From: Saprospirales bacterium
GTDB lineage: Bacteria > Bacteroidota > Bacteroidia > Chitinophagales > Saprospiraceae
NCBI GenBank assembly: GCA_003448025.1
Contig: DLXL01000272.1
Coordinates: 1 to 5,272 of the forward strand
DNA length: 5,272 nt
Reading direction: 5' to 3'
This document shows positions 4,857 to 5,272 of this stretch, one piece after another; position 1 is the stretch's first letter, and each line of letters begins with the position of its first letter. The position numbers and the translations under genes were made by a program. Under the pieces are notes generated by a model. That model was not told the origin of the DNA. It saw only the letters and a list, made by a program, of their open reading frames with translations, and searched no databases.

Positions 4857-5272
4857 CTACCCCCCTGCCCTCACCCGGGGATCAACCCATCCATATAGCA
4901 GATCTGTGAAGATATTGACTGCAATAAAAACAATAGAAGCAAAAAGCACACTACCTAATACTACCGGGATATCGAAATTCAAAAGCGCTTGCACCGTAAC
5001 ATCTCCCAGGCCTTTGAAATTAAACACACTTTCTACAAAGAATGCACCGGTCAGCAGGGCGGCAAACCATCCAGAAACGGCAGAAATGAGCGGATTCAAA
5101 GCATTTCGCAGGGCATGTTTTATCATTACGGTTTTTTCTGATAAACCTTTGGCTCTTGCAGTACGTACATAATCCTGGGAAAGCACATCCAACATGGTGC
5201 TCCTCGTTAATTGCGTAATTAACGCTACCGGACGCACGCCCAGTGCAAGTGCCGGCAGGATCAGATTTTGCC
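4857..5272 (-). CDS. ABC transporter permease, DppB/OppB family (C-terminal part; 5' end outside window)
   Basis: The C-terminal 136 complete codons of an inner-membrane permease of the dipeptide/oligopeptide/nickel type. The frame stays open to the window edge (it reads QNLILPALALG before the GTG at 5235-5237, which is an internal Val, not a start), so more than half of the usual 310-340 residue protein is missing. The diagnostic EAA-like cytoplasmic loop that contacts the ATPase is clear: DYVRTARAKGL, then IKHALRNALNPLIS. Two hydrophobic segments follow (around SGWFAALLTGAFFVESVF and IPVVLGSVLFASIVFIAVNI), separated by FNFKGLGDVTVQALL, and the protein ends in LLYGWVDPRVRAGG. The LLYGWVDPR ending is characteristic. 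A paired DppC-type permease, ATPase and binding protein would be expected nearby but are not in view. The substrate cannot be told from this part. Confidence 0.93.
   Translation of the reverse strand, partial: QNLILPALALGVRPVALITQLTRSTMLDVLSQDYVRTARAKGLSEKTVMIKHALRNALNPLISAVSGWFAALLTGAFFVESVFNFKGLGDVTVQALLNFDIPVVLGSVLFASIVFIAVNIFTDLLYGWVDPRVRAGG

Noticed and set aside
5235..5237. GTG as the start codon of the permease
   Set aside because: The frame continues upstream with typical family sequence (QNLILPALALG), so this GTG is an internal valine and the gene is cut by the window edge.
1..5272. A defence, toxin-antitoxin, CRISPR or mobile-element system
   Set aside because: The genes present are ordinary chromosomal types; I found no transposase, integrase, reverse transcriptase, nuclease partner or regularly spaced repeats. 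A PIF1-like helicase alone is not evidence of a defence locus.

Overview
The window looks like a piece of a Bacteroidota chromosome, plausibly from the Saprospiria/Chitinophagia side. The evidence is a secreted protease with a C-terminal domain of the type IX secretion system (T9SS) sorting type, promoter-like motifs of the Bacteroidota kind (TTG, 18-21 bases, TAnnTTTG), no Shine-Dalgarno sequence before any of the four complete coding starts, and a very small Hc1-type histone-like protein. No marker gene fixes the genus.

Layout, left to right. A tRNA-Arg(ACG) gene on the minus strand (5-80) has its own promoter at 103-135. Next, also on the minus strand, come a secreted subtilase (S8) with a T9SS tail (143-1792) and a compact PIF1/RecD-like helicase (1907-3226) whose promoter lies almost on top of its start codon. 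A 121-base divergent gap separates the helicase from a plus-strand gene (3348-4298) for an exported protein with an acidic N-terminal half and a Trp/His/Arg-rich, strongly basic C-terminal half. A 313-base gene-free stretch (4299-4611) holds two inverted repeats and the promoter of a 61-residue Hc1-like DNA-binding protein (4612-4797). That gene ends in a clear intrinsic terminator, whose T-run abuts the stop codon of a convergent, window-truncated DppB/OppB-type ABC permease (4857 to beyond 5272, minus strand).

I see no single pathway joining these genes; they look like independent chromosomal units. The helicase and protease share a strand with a 114-base gap and no visible terminator between them, so read-through is possible, but their functions do not suggest a shared job. 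I found no insertion sequence, CRISPR array, phage gene or recognisable defence system.

The points most worth a second look are the Glu in place of the catalytic Asp in the subtilase, the charge-partitioned exported protein, the large hairpin just after it, the AT-rich palindrome just upstream of the histone-like gene's promoter, and the probably leaderless helicase transcript.
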